Below, one piece after another: positions 50,972 through 59,047 of a DNA stretch of 64,000 bases. The notes under the pieces were generated by a model. That model ran no database searches. It saw only the letters and a program-made list of their open reading frames with translations, and was not told where the DNA came from. Both the position numbers and the translations under genes were made by a program. The stretch comes from JAOUGY01 sp050329955 (GTDB taxonomy: Bacteria; Actinomycetota; Acidimicrobiia; Spongiisociales; ZC4RG35): positions 1-64,000 of the forward strand of contig JBHJOH010000013.1 in assembly GCA_050329955.1 (NCBI GenBank). Reading direction: 5' to 3'. Numbering within the stretch: the stretch's first letter is position 1; each line of letters starts with the position of its first letter.

Positions 50972-51739
50972 TCACTGTGCGGTCATGCCGCCGTCGACCG
51001 CGAATATCGAGCCGGTCACGAAGCTGGCGTCGTCGGAAGCGAGATAGAGCGCAGCCTGGGCGATCTCCATCGGCACACCGATCCGGCCGATCGGGTACTT
51101 GAGGGCGGTCTTGGCGAGTCCTGCCTCGAGGTCGCCGTCGCCGCGCATCCGCATGAGGGGCTCCATCAGGGGGGTGTACACCGTCCCGGGACAGAGAGCG
51201 TTCACACGGATCTTGCGGGGGGCGAGGTCGATCGCCATCGATTTGGTCAGTGACACGACCGCTCCCTTGGCGGCGCAATAGGCGGCGAAACCGGCCACGG
51301 CCACCAGTGCCGCCACCGACGCCTGATTGACGATGGCGCCGCCTCCGGAAGCGTCCAGGTGGGGAATGGCGGCCTTGGAGGTGAGGAACGTGCCCTTGAC
51401 GTTCACATCGAAGCAGCGGTCCCAGTCGCTCTCGTCGGCATCGGCGACGCTTCCCTTGGAGTTGACCCCGGCGTTGTTGTAGACGATGTCGAGCCTGCCG
51501 AGGCCGGCGGCGGCTTCGTTCACCGCTCGGGAGATGTCGGTGGCGTCGGCCACGTTGCCGGACACGGCAATGGCGGTTCCTCCGGCGCGGCTGACGATCG
51601 CCGCCGTTTCCTGAGCGGCCGCCAGATCGATGTCGACCACCGCAACCGACGCACCCTCGGACGCGAACAACTCGGCGGCCGCTCGTCCGATTCCCGATCC
51701 GCCCCCGGTGATGAGTGCAGCCTTGCCTTCCAGTCTCAT
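50972..51739 (-). CDS. Short-chain dehydrogenase, candidate second hydroxyalkyl-CoM dehydrogenase
   Basis: A 255-residue classical SDR: TGGGSGIGRAAAELFA (NAD site), NNAGVNSKG, and YCAAKGAVVSLTKSMAIDLA (catalytic Tyr and Lys). The segment after the active site is long and basic (PLMEPLMRMRGDGDLEAG), which could bind an anionic group such as the CoM sulfonate. In Xanthobacter an R- and an S-specific hydroxypropyl-CoM dehydrogenase work side by side; since the gene at 56913 resembles the R enzyme, this one may be the S-type counterpart (inference). AAAGGAA precedes the ATG. Confidence 0.85.
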   Translation of the reverse strand: MRLEGKAALITGGGSGIGRAAAELFASEGASVAVVDIDLAAAQETAAIVSRAGGTAIAVSGNVADATDISRAVNEAAAGLGRLDIVYNNAGVNSKGSVADADESDWDRCFDVNVKGTFLTSKAAIPHLDASGGGAIVNQASVAALVAVAGFAAYCAAKGAVVSLTKSMAIDLAPRKIRVNALCPGTVYTPLMEPLMRMRGDGDLEAGLAKTALKYPIGRIGVPMEIAQAALYLASDDASFVTGSIFAVDGGMTAQ

Positions 51740-51755
51740 GCGATTCCTTTCTTGG

Positions 51756-53090
51756 TCATGCCGGTTGTTTGGTCGCGGCCTGTGCGGCGCGCAGGATCGG
51801 GTCGTAGACCGGTGCATAGGGAGGGGCGTAGGAGAGATCGAGGGCGCCGAGATCGTCGACGTCGAAACCTGCATGGAGGGCGGTGGCCACCACGTCGATG
51901 CGTTTGGCAGTGGCAGGGTCGGTCGAGATCATCTGGGCACCGAGAAGTCGTCCGCCCGGCTCGTGTACCAGCCGGGTCCAGGTCGGTGCCGCGCCCGGGT
52001 AGTACTTCGCACGGGATCCGGCAGTGGAGTCCGACGCCATCGCCTCGAGCCCGGCAACCCTCGATTCCGACAGCGTGAGGCCGGTGCGCGCAACGGTCAG
52101 ATCGAAGATCTTGGCGACGGCCGTCCCCACCATTCCCCCGAAACGGGCGTCACCACCGGCAGCAACGATGCCCGCCACCCGCCCGGTCTTGTTGGCGGTT
52201 GGCCCCAGCGCGATGTGGGCCGGGGCCCCCAGCACCAGATGGTGGACTGCGGCACAGTCTCCGGCGGCGAAGACGTTGGGAAGCGAGGTCCGCATCCGGT
52301 CGTCGACCTCGAGAGCGCCGTTCGAATGCGTGGACGCCCCCGCATTGGCGGCGAGCCCACCCCCGGGGCGGATACCGACCGCCATCACCACGGCGTCGAA
52401 GGTCCGCACGCTGCCATCCGAGAGGGCGGCGGTGGAGCCATCCCACCCGGTGAGCCCGATACCCGTCAGCAGCTCGCAGTGCGAGGAGACCTCAGCCTCG
52501 ACCCGGGCAGCAGCGTCGGGGTCGAGGTTGGGCATCACCCGGTCGGCTGCTTCGACCACGGTGACCCTGCACCCCGCTTCGGTGAGGGCATCGGCCATCT
52601 CGAGCCCGATGTAGCCGCCGCCAACCACCAGGACCGAACGAACGGCGCCGGAGATGACGTCCTCACGGAGGGTGATGGCGCCCTCGAGTGTTCGCACGGT
52701 GTGCACGCCCGGCCCGTCGACGCCCGGTATCGGAGGCAGCGCCGGTGAGGCCCCGGCGGCGACGATCAGCGTGGTGTACGTGATGGCGTCGTCGCCCGCT
52801 GCGGAGCGAAGGGTCACTCGCTGGTCGCTCGCATCGATGGAGACGACCCGGGTGTGGAGCCGGAGATCTATACCCCGCTTGGTGCGGAAGTCATCGGGAG
52901 GAACGCTGACGAGGTCGAGTGGATCGGAGACCAACCCCGCCACGTAGTACGGGATCCCGCACAGACCCCAGGCGGCAAACCCGGAGGCCTCGGCCACTAC
53001 GATCTCGAGGTCGCCGTCGAACCGCCGCGCCGAGGACGCGGCGGACATGCCGGCGGCGCCACCTCCGATCACAACGAGACGATCCGTCAC
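51756..53090 (-). CDS. Single-cysteine FAD disulfide reductase (CoA-disulfide reductase/NADH oxidase type)
   Basis: A 444-residue flavoprotein. Two dinucleotide motifs are visible: VVIGGGAAGMSAASSARR at the start and VLVVGGGYIGLEMADAL in the middle. The single redox Cys lies in WGLCGIPYYV near residue 43, as in CoA-disulfide reductases. Its place at the head of the CoM operon suggests it keeps CoM reduced, acting on CoM-S-S-CoM or a mixed disulfide (inference). GTG 53090 is chosen because GGAGGAG lies nine bases upstream; ATG 53108 would add six residues but has no ribosome-binding site. Confidence 0.85.
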   Translation of the reverse strand: MTDRLVVIGGGAAGMSAASSARRFDGDLEIVVAEASGFAAWGLCGIPYYVAGLVSDPLDLVSVPPDDFRTKRGIDLRLHTRVVSIDASDQRVTLRSAAGDDAITYTTLIVAAGASPALPPIPGVDGPGVHTVRTLEGAITLREDVISGAVRSVLVVGGGYIGLEMADALTEAGCRVTVVEAADRVMPNLDPDAAARVEAEVSSHCELLTGIGLTGWDGSTAALSDGSVRTFDAVVMAVGIRPGGGLAANAGASTHSNGALEVDDRMRTSLPNVFAAGDCAAVHHLVLGAPAHIALGPTANKTGRVAGIVAAGGDARFGGMVGTAVAKIFDLTVARTGLTLSESRVAGLEAMASDSTAGSRAKYYPGAAPTWTRLVHEPGGRLLGAQMISTDPATAKRIDVVATALHAGFDVDDLGALDLSYAPPYAPVYDPILRAAQAATKQPA

Positions 53091-53156
53091 GGACTCCGGC
53101 TCCTCCATCGAGAACGCTGCGAAGCGTACGGTCGGGGTCGTCGCCTAACCCATGGC

Positions 53157-53183
53157 CTCCCGGGGGGAAGTTCCCCCCGGGAG
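53157..53183. terminator. Near-perfect GC palindrome, probable terminator
   Basis: CTCCCGGGGGG pairs with CCCCCCGGGAG around AAGTT (stem 11 bp). It lies between the MetE-like gene and the flavin reductase operon, both on the minus strand, so it can separate or attenuate the two transcripts. Confidence 0.65.
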
Positions 53184-53227
53184 TGGTCCTGTGAGGCCAC
53201 ATGATGGGCGCTCGGAGCGGCCGGTGC

Positions 53228-54268
53228 TCAGATTTCGGATCGCACCAGTTCGACGGCCTTGCCCATGTTGCGGAGCTTGCCATAAGCGACCGTTCGGCTG
53301 AAGTATCCGAGCCCGCAGTCGGGGGAAATCAGCAACCGGTCGGGCGGAACGATGTCGAGCCCCTTCCGGATCCGCTCGGCGATCTGCTCGGGTGGCTCGA
53401 CCATCGTGTTCTTTGCGTCGACCACGCCGATGCCGAGTACCTTGTCGGCTGGGAATCCGCGGAGTGCCTCCAGCTCGCTGAAGTCCTTGTTGCAGGTCTC
53501 GATGTGGATCACGTCGACTGGCGACTCTCTGAACAGGCCGAGCATGCTGGCGGCATGGTCGTCGTAGACATCTCGCTGACCGTCGACGCTTCCGTAACAC
53601 ACATGCCAGAACTTCAGTGCTTCGACACCTTCGAACATCGTGTGCTGTACTTCGATTTGCCACAGGTCGTTGGTATATGGCGGGAGCACGTCAATCAACT
53701 GGATGGCCTCGAGTCCCTGATCCACCAGGTACTTGAGCTCCCTGTTGAGGGCCACCGCAATGTCGCGTGCCAGCGCGATGTTGTCCTCGTAGAATTCGTT
53801 GTGCAGGATCACGCTCTGCTGGGCGGGACCGAGCATGGCCACCTTGAAGGGCTGGTCGGTGGCACGCTTCATGGCGTAGACCACGCCCTCGAAGATGGAC
53901 CGAACCCACTCGACCTTGTCGTGCACGACACCCTTGTAGAAGGGCGCATACTTCGCCCCGTCGCCGGGAGGTCCGTAGGGAGCGATGCCACCGAGCATTT
54001 CAGGGATGTAGTGGAAGATCGGCTCGAGCTGGAAACCCGGCGCCTCCCATTCGTAGTACTGGGCACCATCGCACAGGACGTCGAGGCCCGCCTCCTCCTG
54101 CTCGACAGCGCAGAGTTTGACGGCATCTTCATAGGCCACCCGCAGATTGTGGCTGCGATAGGTGGGCTCGGTACGGCTGCCGAACACCCGCCCCTGGAGC
54201 CAGTGGGGCCTAGGGAAGGCAGAAACCGCCGAGCTGGGGAGTAGTACGTCCTCACCGCGGATCTCCAT
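53228..54268 (-). CDS. MetE-like zinc protein, candidate CoM/thiol transferase
   Basis: A 346-residue protein of the cobalamin-independent methionine synthase C-terminal (UROD/MetE) barrel superfamily, which contains epoxyalkane:CoM transferase. Zinc-ligand candidates are FWHVCYGSVD (HxC) and SPDCGLGYFS (C), matching the H-x-C...C pattern in XecA. It starts MEIRGEDVLLPSSAVSAFP, clearly related to the protein at 57866 (MQIRGEEVTIPTSMVGNYP), so the two are paralogues. It lacks the long MetE N-terminal domain. It may open an epoxide with CoM, or use another thiol. GGAGGTG precedes the ATG. Methionine synthesis is unlikely in this context. Confidence 0.82.
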   Translation of the reverse strand: MEIRGEDVLLPSSAVSAFPRPHWLQGRVFGSRTEPTYRSHNLRVAYEDAVKLCAVEQEEAGLDVLCDGAQYYEWEAPGFQLEPIFHYIPEMLGGIAPYGPPGDGAKYAPFYKGVVHDKVEWVRSIFEGVVYAMKRATDQPFKVAMLGPAQQSVILHNEFYEDNIALARDIAVALNRELKYLVDQGLEAIQLIDVLPPYTNDLWQIEVQHTMFEGVEALKFWHVCYGSVDGQRDVYDDHAASMLGLFRESPVDVIHIETCNKDFSELEALRGFPADKVLGIGVVDAKNTMVEPPEQIAERIRKGLDIVPPDRLLISPDCGLGYFSRTVAYGKLRNMGKAVELVRSEI

Positions 54269-54437
54269 GCGCACCTCCGGTTTCGAACCACGTGTCCCGT
54301 CCGTCGGGCACGTTTCGTGACGATAGGTACGGCTGCTCCCCCACGCCTCCTGTGGTCGCGGTCGGAGTCGAAGACCGTCCTGTCGGGGTGAAAGCCGCCT
54401 TGGTACCTTGGCTCGGGAGGATGAACGGCTGACGGTC

Positions 54438-56099
54438 TCAGTTCTGCCGGAGCGCTCGCAAGGTCTCCCAGGCACGGCAGGCGAGCTGAAGGTTGAAGCG
54501 GGTGTCAGGATGGTTGAGGTCGTATCCGCTGATCTCGCGGATGCGTTGCAATCGGTACTTGAGCGTCGATCGGTGGATGAACAGCGTCGCCGACGTCTCG
54601 TCATAGTTGCCGCCGCACTCGAGGTAACGAGACAACGTGTCGACGAGGCCGGCGTTTCGTTTCGTGTCGTACTCGAGCAGGGAGCCGAGCCAGCGCCGAA
54701 CGTATCCCTCCGTGGCCGAGGGGTCTTCGACTTCGGCGAGGAGCTGGAATACCCCGAGATCGTCGTAACACGTCGCTTGGTCCTCCCAGGCAGCCGCCCG
54801 TTGAACCTTGAGAGCCGACTCGGCCTGGCGGAGCGAGCGGGGAAGCTCCGATACGGACTCGCAGCTCTGGCCGACGCCCACGCGGCAGCGTCCCCCACGT
54901 AGCTCGGCGAGGATCGCGGTCCTGAACTGGTTCCAGTCGGTATCGCGATCGGCCAACACCACCACTTGGGCTCCGCGGCGGATCAAGAGCGAGCCCACCG
55001 GCATGTCGCGTGCAACCCTCCTCACGGTGTGGAGGAATGCTTCGCCGTCATCGGCACCGGTGGCGCCTTCGACGATCACCACGCGATGCGGCCGTTCTAG
55101 GTCGTATCGGAGGGCCTGCGCCCGACGCAGGGCACTCTCCTCGTCCGTCCCGGCGAGGAGCTCCTCCACCAGGTCGCGCCGTACCCGGAGTTCGCTCTCG
55201 GCGAGGCTCCGTAGTCGGGCGGTCTCCATGGCGAGCACGGTGAGCCCGTGCTCGAGGGCGGTGAGCTGCTGGTCGGTGGCCGTACCCTCCGGGTCGATCA
55301 ACACCAGTGCGGCGATGACGTCGGGTTGTGGCTCGGTCACCCCCATCCAGCGGTCCTCCACCCGGATCGGCCGGGATTCCTTGAGTGCCCGTCGCAGGAG
55401 CTGTTCGCGCCGGGCGGCCGCTTGTTTTGGATAGGGGTCCGGGCGTCCGGGTCCCGCCCAGGCCCGGAGGTTGCCGAAGCGATCCTCGATCGCCACCGGC
55501 AGGCCTGTGAGGTCGTGGACGGCCCGGGCTATGCCGTCGCGGCCCTCGCCGGATGCTGCCACCGCCGTCAAACGGGCATGGATCTCCATGCTGCGCTGCA
55601 ACACGCCGAGGGTGTGATGGAGTTGTCCGTTCGCCCGCTCCGCCTCGGCGACGGCCCGCTGTTCCTGTTCGTGGAGTCGCCGGTTGGCGATGGCGGCGCC
55701 GGCATGCTGCGCCAGCGCTCGCAGCAGGAAGTGTTCCTCATCGGAGGGATCAGGCACGCAATGTGCCACGAGCCATCCGGCGTGTCCGTGGCCCGAGTGC
55801 ACCGGGTAGGCCCAGGCCATCGCCCCATCGGACATGCTCACGTGCCCTCCGGCCGCACCGGCATGATCGAGAATGTCCGAGACCGTGAGCTCACCCACGG
55901 GGACCGGGTCGTCGTCGAGTTCGAAGCGGGCCCACGTGCATGGGGCGAGCGATCGAGCGGCCCCGGCGGCCAGCTGCAGGATCTGCTCCTCGTTGGTGCT
56001 CTCCATCATCAGCTGGGCCAGGACCAGCAGGCTGCGGAGGCGGGACAGCGAGTCTCTGTGGGCGGCACCGCTCTCCATCGATGCGCCCGCGTCGATCAC
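54438..56099 (-). CDS. GAF-containing PucR-type transcriptional regulator
   Basis: A 553-residue regulator. An N-terminal GAF-like sensory region (about 15-150: RLRSLLVLAQLMMESTNEEQI, ALAQHAGAAIANRRLHEQEQ) is followed by a coiled-coil, a second ligand-binding region (about 170-290), a GGDEF-like CdaR domain and a C-terminal PucR helix-turn-helix (YLECGGNYDETSATLFIHRS, TLKYRLQRIREISG). PucR proteins usually activate catabolic genes in response to substrate. GTG 56099 overlaps the stop of the MEDS gene by 4 bp. It is the best candidate regulator of the CoM genes on both sides. Confidence 0.88.
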   Translation of the reverse strand: MIDAGASMESGAAHRDSLSRLRSLLVLAQLMMESTNEEQILQLAAGAARSLAPCTWARFELDDDPVPVGELTVSDILDHAGAAGGHVSMSDGAMAWAYPVHSGHGHAGWLVAHCVPDPSDEEHFLLRALAQHAGAAIANRRLHEQEQRAVAEAERANGQLHHTLGVLQRSMEIHARLTAVAASGEGRDGIARAVHDLTGLPVAIEDRFGNLRAWAGPGRPDPYPKQAAARREQLLRRALKESRPIRVEDRWMGVTEPQPDVIAALVLIDPEGTATDQQLTALEHGLTVLAMETARLRSLAESELRVRRDLVEELLAGTDEESALRRAQALRYDLERPHRVVIVEGATGADDGEAFLHTVRRVARDMPVGSLLIRRGAQVVVLADRDTDWNQFRTAILAELRGGRCRVGVGQSCESVSELPRSLRQAESALKVQRAAAWEDQATCYDDLGVFQLLAEVEDPSATEGYVRRWLGSLLEYDTKRNAGLVDTLSRYLECGGNYDETSATLFIHRSTLKYRLQRIREISGYDLNHPDTRFNLQLACRAWETLRALRQN

Positions 56100-56695
56100 G
56101 ATGATCGGGCCAGGAACTGGTCGGGTTCGACGTACCAGGGGTTGTCGACGACCATGCCCGACATCAGCACCTTCGGGTGGGTGTGGAGGATGTCGATGAG
56201 CACTTGGCCGTCGGTGAACTGCTCGAGGTCATAGAGACAGAGGATGGTCTGGGGGTACTTGGGGAGGAATCGGTTGAGCTCGGCTTCATAGGCGACGAGC
56301 AACTCGACCCCGGGGAGGTCTTTGAGGGCCCAGGTCATTTCGCCGGCGGCGCGCATGAACTCGTATCCGTCGTCGTCGAATGCTGCTCGTGCTGCTTCCG
56401 CCCAGAACGAGAGCATCTGATCCGGGCAGAAGAATCCACCAAAGAGGTAGGAATCCTCCGAACGAAGGACCGAGAGCTGGCCGCGGACTCGGCGGGCTTC
56501 GCCCACGATCATCTTGGCGTGTTCAGGGTCGCCCCGGTCGAGCACGCACACGCAGCGGTCGCCCGCTTCGAGTCCTGCCCGGAGGTACGGGAACAGGATC
56601 TGATCCCGCTGGTCGTCGCCGCGATAGAACGCGCAGATGTGGTCTCCGACGTGCATCTCCACGCCGGGCAGACCCGTCGATACAGACAGTCGCAT
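56096..56695 (-). CDS. MEDS-domain sensory protein
   Basis: A 199-residue single MEDS domain (methanogen/methylotroph DcmR sensory domain). Features are VGDHICAFYRGDDQRDQILFP, LEAGDRCVCVLD, and the later LLVAYEAELNRFLPKYP and LCLYDLEQF. The family was predicted to sense hydrocarbon derivatives, from its occurrence in methanogens, methylotrophs and the dichloromethane regulator DcmR. It has no DNA-binding domain of its own and overlaps the PucR gene, so it may pass a signal to it. ATG 56695 has GGAG upstream. The link to CoM metabolism is inference. Confidence 0.85.
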   Translation of the reverse strand: MRLSVSTGLPGVEMHVGDHICAFYRGDDQRDQILFPYLRAGLEAGDRCVCVLDRGDPEHAKMIVGEARRVRGQLSVLRSEDSYLFGGFFCPDQMLSFWAEAARAAFDDDGYEFMRAAGEMTWALKDLPGVELLVAYEAELNRFLPKYPQTILCLYDLEQFTDGQVLIDILHTHPKVLMSGMVVDNPWYVEPDQFLARSS

Positions 56696-56912
56696 TGCTC
56701 CGCTCCCGAGCTTGCGTTGGGTGGCGAAGCGTATCAACGGCTGGATATCTACGGCTCGTCACAGCAGGATTACTTCCGTCGAGAATCCTGACCTTGGAGG
56801 ACAGGGTCTGCTCGCGGGTGACTCCGTAGCGTTCCAGGACACCCCAGCAGGTGCCGGTGGCCGGATCACCGACCGGCTCAGACCGGGCCGGATGTCTCCC
56901 AGGAGGTTTGCC
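56696..56912. promoter_or_regulatory. Divergent control region between MEDS-pucR and the xecD-like gene
   Basis: 217 bp separate the two divergent start codons. AGGATT and AATCCT form a 6-bp dyad spaced by 12 bp near 56764-56788, a possible operator. AGGAGG (56901-56906) is the ribosome-binding site of the plus-strand gene. No clear -35/-10 pair was assignable. Confidence 0.4.
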
Positions 56913-57644
56913 ATGGAACGTCGGACAGCGGTCGTGACCGGTGGGGGATCGGGGATCGGTTTCGCCACCTCCGAACGTCTCAGGGCCGATGGGTTCATAG
57001 TGGTTGTGCTCGACCTCGACGGTGCCGCGGCCGGACGGGCCGCCGGGGATGGATTGGGAATCGAGACCGATGTCTCCGATCCGGGATCGGTAGAGGCGGC
57101 CTTCCGACGGATCGCCGAGGAGGTGGGGCCGGTGGACGTGCTCGTCAACAATGCCGGCATCACCGGTTCGCAGCAGGCGACCCGCCTGCACGAGACGCCT
57201 TTGATCGATTGGGACCTGGTCACCGCCGTCAACATTCGGGGTCCATACCTCTGCTCACGGGCCGTGCTGCCCTCGATGGTCGAGCGCCGCTCGGGCCACA
57301 TCATCATCATTGCGTCGGTAGCCGGCCTCAATCCGTTTCCGGGCCGGTCCGCCTATTCCACATCGAAGGGCGCTGCCTTGATCATGGCAAAGTCGATAGC
57401 CATCGACTATGCCGCTGATGGCATCCGCGCCAACGCGGTGTGTCCCGGCATGGTGGAGACGCCGATGACCCAGTGGCGACTCGACCAGCCGGATCTGAGG
57501 GCCGCAGTCGAGTCGCAGGTGCCACTGGGCAGGGTTGCCCAGCCCGAGGACATCGCCGACGCTGTCGCAGTTCTCGCTTCTGGCCACTTGTCCTATATGA
57601 CCGGGCATGCCCTGGTGGTGGACGGTGGGTGGACCGCCAGGTGA
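56913..57644 (+). CDS. R-2-hydroxypropyl-CoM dehydrogenase-like SDR
   Basis: A 243-residue SDR. The cofactor site is TGGGSGIGFATS; the catalytic residues are Tyr148 and Lys152 in FPGRSAYSTSKGAA. The stretch CPGMVETPMTQWRLDQPDLR is almost the same as in XecD of Xanthobacter as I remember it. Arg145 and Arg189 fall exactly seven positions before XecD Arg152 and Arg196, the two residues that hold the CoM sulfonate; Tyr148 and Lys152 keep the same offset from Tyr155 and Lys159. It should oxidise 2-hydroxyalkyl-CoM to the keto form, the substrate of 2-KPCC. AGGAGG precedes the ATG. Confidence 0.9.
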   Translation: MERRTAVVTGGGSGIGFATSERLRADGFIVVVLDLDGAAAGRAAGDGLGIETDVSDPGSVEAAFRRIAEEVGPVDVLVNNAGITGSQQATRLHETPLIDWDLVTAVNIRGPYLCSRAVLPSMVERRSGHIIIIASVAGLNPFPGRSAYSTSKGAALIMAKSIAIDYAADGIRANAVCPGMVETPMTQWRLDQPDLRAAVESQVPLGRVAQPEDIADAVAVLASGHLSYMTGHALVVDGGWTAR

Positions 57645-57865
57645 CGTCCGGCAACTTGCACCGTCAGTGGGTGCGGCCCGGTCCTGTCAGGACAGGTTTC
57701 CCGGCCGGGTTCGCCCTCCCATCACGTCGCCGTTGACCGGTCCTCGACATAGCGTCGCCTCATCGCCGAGTCGGTTCGAGGAGGTGGAGGCAGCGCTGAC
57801 GGAAGGCCTGAACCCCGGGACACGCCAGAAAGGCGGCCCGAGTCGTTCGATTTCGGAGGAGAGAT

Positions 57866-58975
57866 ATGCAGATTCGTGGTGAAGAGGTAACGATTCCGAC
57901 CTCGATGGTGGGCAACTATCCGAACCCCCGGTGGTGGGACGCCCACTGTGTACGGGACTGGACCGGTGACCAGGAGCCGCCGGACGCGTTCAACCGGGAG
58001 GCGTTGCAGGACGCCATGGCCGCACTGGTGACCGACCAGGAACAGGCCGGGCTCGACATCATCACAGATGGTCGTCTCCATGGTGACAACTACGCCGACC
58101 AAGCGTTGTACTACTACTACAAGCGACTCGGGTACGACCTCAAGGGCGGATTCCTGGGCTTCCCCATTTACAGCCGTCTGCATGCCGCCAGCGCCACCCA
58201 GGAAGTCAAGCGCCGTGGGGCGATCATGGTCGAGCAGGCCAGAGCGCTGAAGCGGGCGACCAACAAAGCCACCAAGGTTCAGTACACGGGTATCCAGGTG
58301 CTCGGACAGGCCACCAACGACCTTTTCTACGAGTCGGGACGCGACCGGGCCATGGCCATCGCCGCCGCCATCAACGAGGACATCCTCGAGGTCGATGCCA
58401 TGGGGATCGACTTCATCCAGCTCGACGAATTCACCTGGCCGTACTTCTACGAGGACTGGGCGATCGAGGCCTTCAACCGCGCCGTGCAGGGTGTCAAGAA
58501 CGCCAAGATCATCGTCCACATCTGCTGGGGCAACTGGGGCGGCACCCCCGCTTACTACCCGGATGAGACCGCCGAGGCCGGTGAGATCTTCGACCTCACC
58601 CAGCGCAAGGGCGAAGCGCCGTCGGCGACCGCCTCGGTGATTCCGAAGTCCTACGAGGCCAACATCAACGTGTTGAACCTAGAGAACTGCGGCCGGCGCG
58701 CTGACGACCTCAGCGGGCTCGACGTCATCAAGACCCACCCGTTGCCCGAGAACGTCCAGTTCTGGGCGGGTGTGATCGATGTGAAGTCGACCATCACCGA
58801 GACCGCCGAGGAGGTGGCGGATCGCATCCGCAGACTCCTCGAGTTCGTGCCGGCGGATCGCCTCGGCGTGACCACCGACTGCGGCCTCATCCTCCTGCAG
58901 CGGTACATCGCCGTCGACAAGCTCCACGCCCTGGTCGAGGGAACCAAGATCGTCCGGCGCGAGCTCGGCGTCTGA
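57866..58975 (+). CDS. MetE-like zinc protein, candidate epoxyalkane:CoM transferase
   Basis: A 369-residue barrel protein of the MetE/EaCoMT superfamily. Its zinc motif VHICWGNWGG closely matches XecA (HICWGSW), and the third ligand is in TTDCGLILLQRY; LENCGRR is nearby. The length is that of XecA (about 377). The N terminus differs: it begins MQIRGEEVTIPTSMVGNYPN instead of the XecA-type TTHVGSLPR. It is the best candidate for CoM addition to an epoxide, but the substrate pocket may differ. GGAGGAGAG precedes the ATG. It follows the xecD-like gene on the same strand, 221 bp downstream. Confidence 0.82.
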   Translation: MQIRGEEVTIPTSMVGNYPNPRWWDAHCVRDWTGDQEPPDAFNREALQDAMAALVTDQEQAGLDIITDGRLHGDNYADQALYYYYKRLGYDLKGGFLGFPIYSRLHAASATQEVKRRGAIMVEQARALKRATNKATKVQYTGIQVLGQATNDLFYESGRDRAMAIAAAINEDILEVDAMGIDFIQLDEFTWPYFYEDWAIEAFNRAVQGVKNAKIIVHICWGNWGGTPAYYPDETAEAGEIFDLTQRKGEAPSATASVIPKSYEANINVLNLENCGRRADDLSGLDVIKTHPLPENVQFWAGVIDVKSTITETAEEVADRIRRLLEFVPADRLGVTTDCGLILLQRYIAVDKLHALVEGTKIVRRELGV

Positions 58976-58986
58976 CACAGCATCGG

Positions 58987-59021
58987 GGGTGGTGGAGGCC
59001 GGTAGCTCGGCCCCACCACCC
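58987..59021 (+). terminator. Hairpin in the gap before the aldehyde dehydrogenase gene
   Basis: GGGTGGTGG (58987-58995) pairs with CCACCACCC (59013-59021), with an inner GCCG/CGGC stem. It lies in the 72-bp gap after the MetE-like gene and may attenuate read-through into the downstream CoM synthesis genes. Confidence 0.5.
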
Positions 59022-59047
59022 TTGGTGTTCGAGAGGAGAGCGTTCGT

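Noticed and set aside
57866..58975. Methionine synthase MetE
   Set aside because: It is half the length of MetE, lacks the N-terminal domain, and lies among CoM genes with an XecA-like zinc motif.
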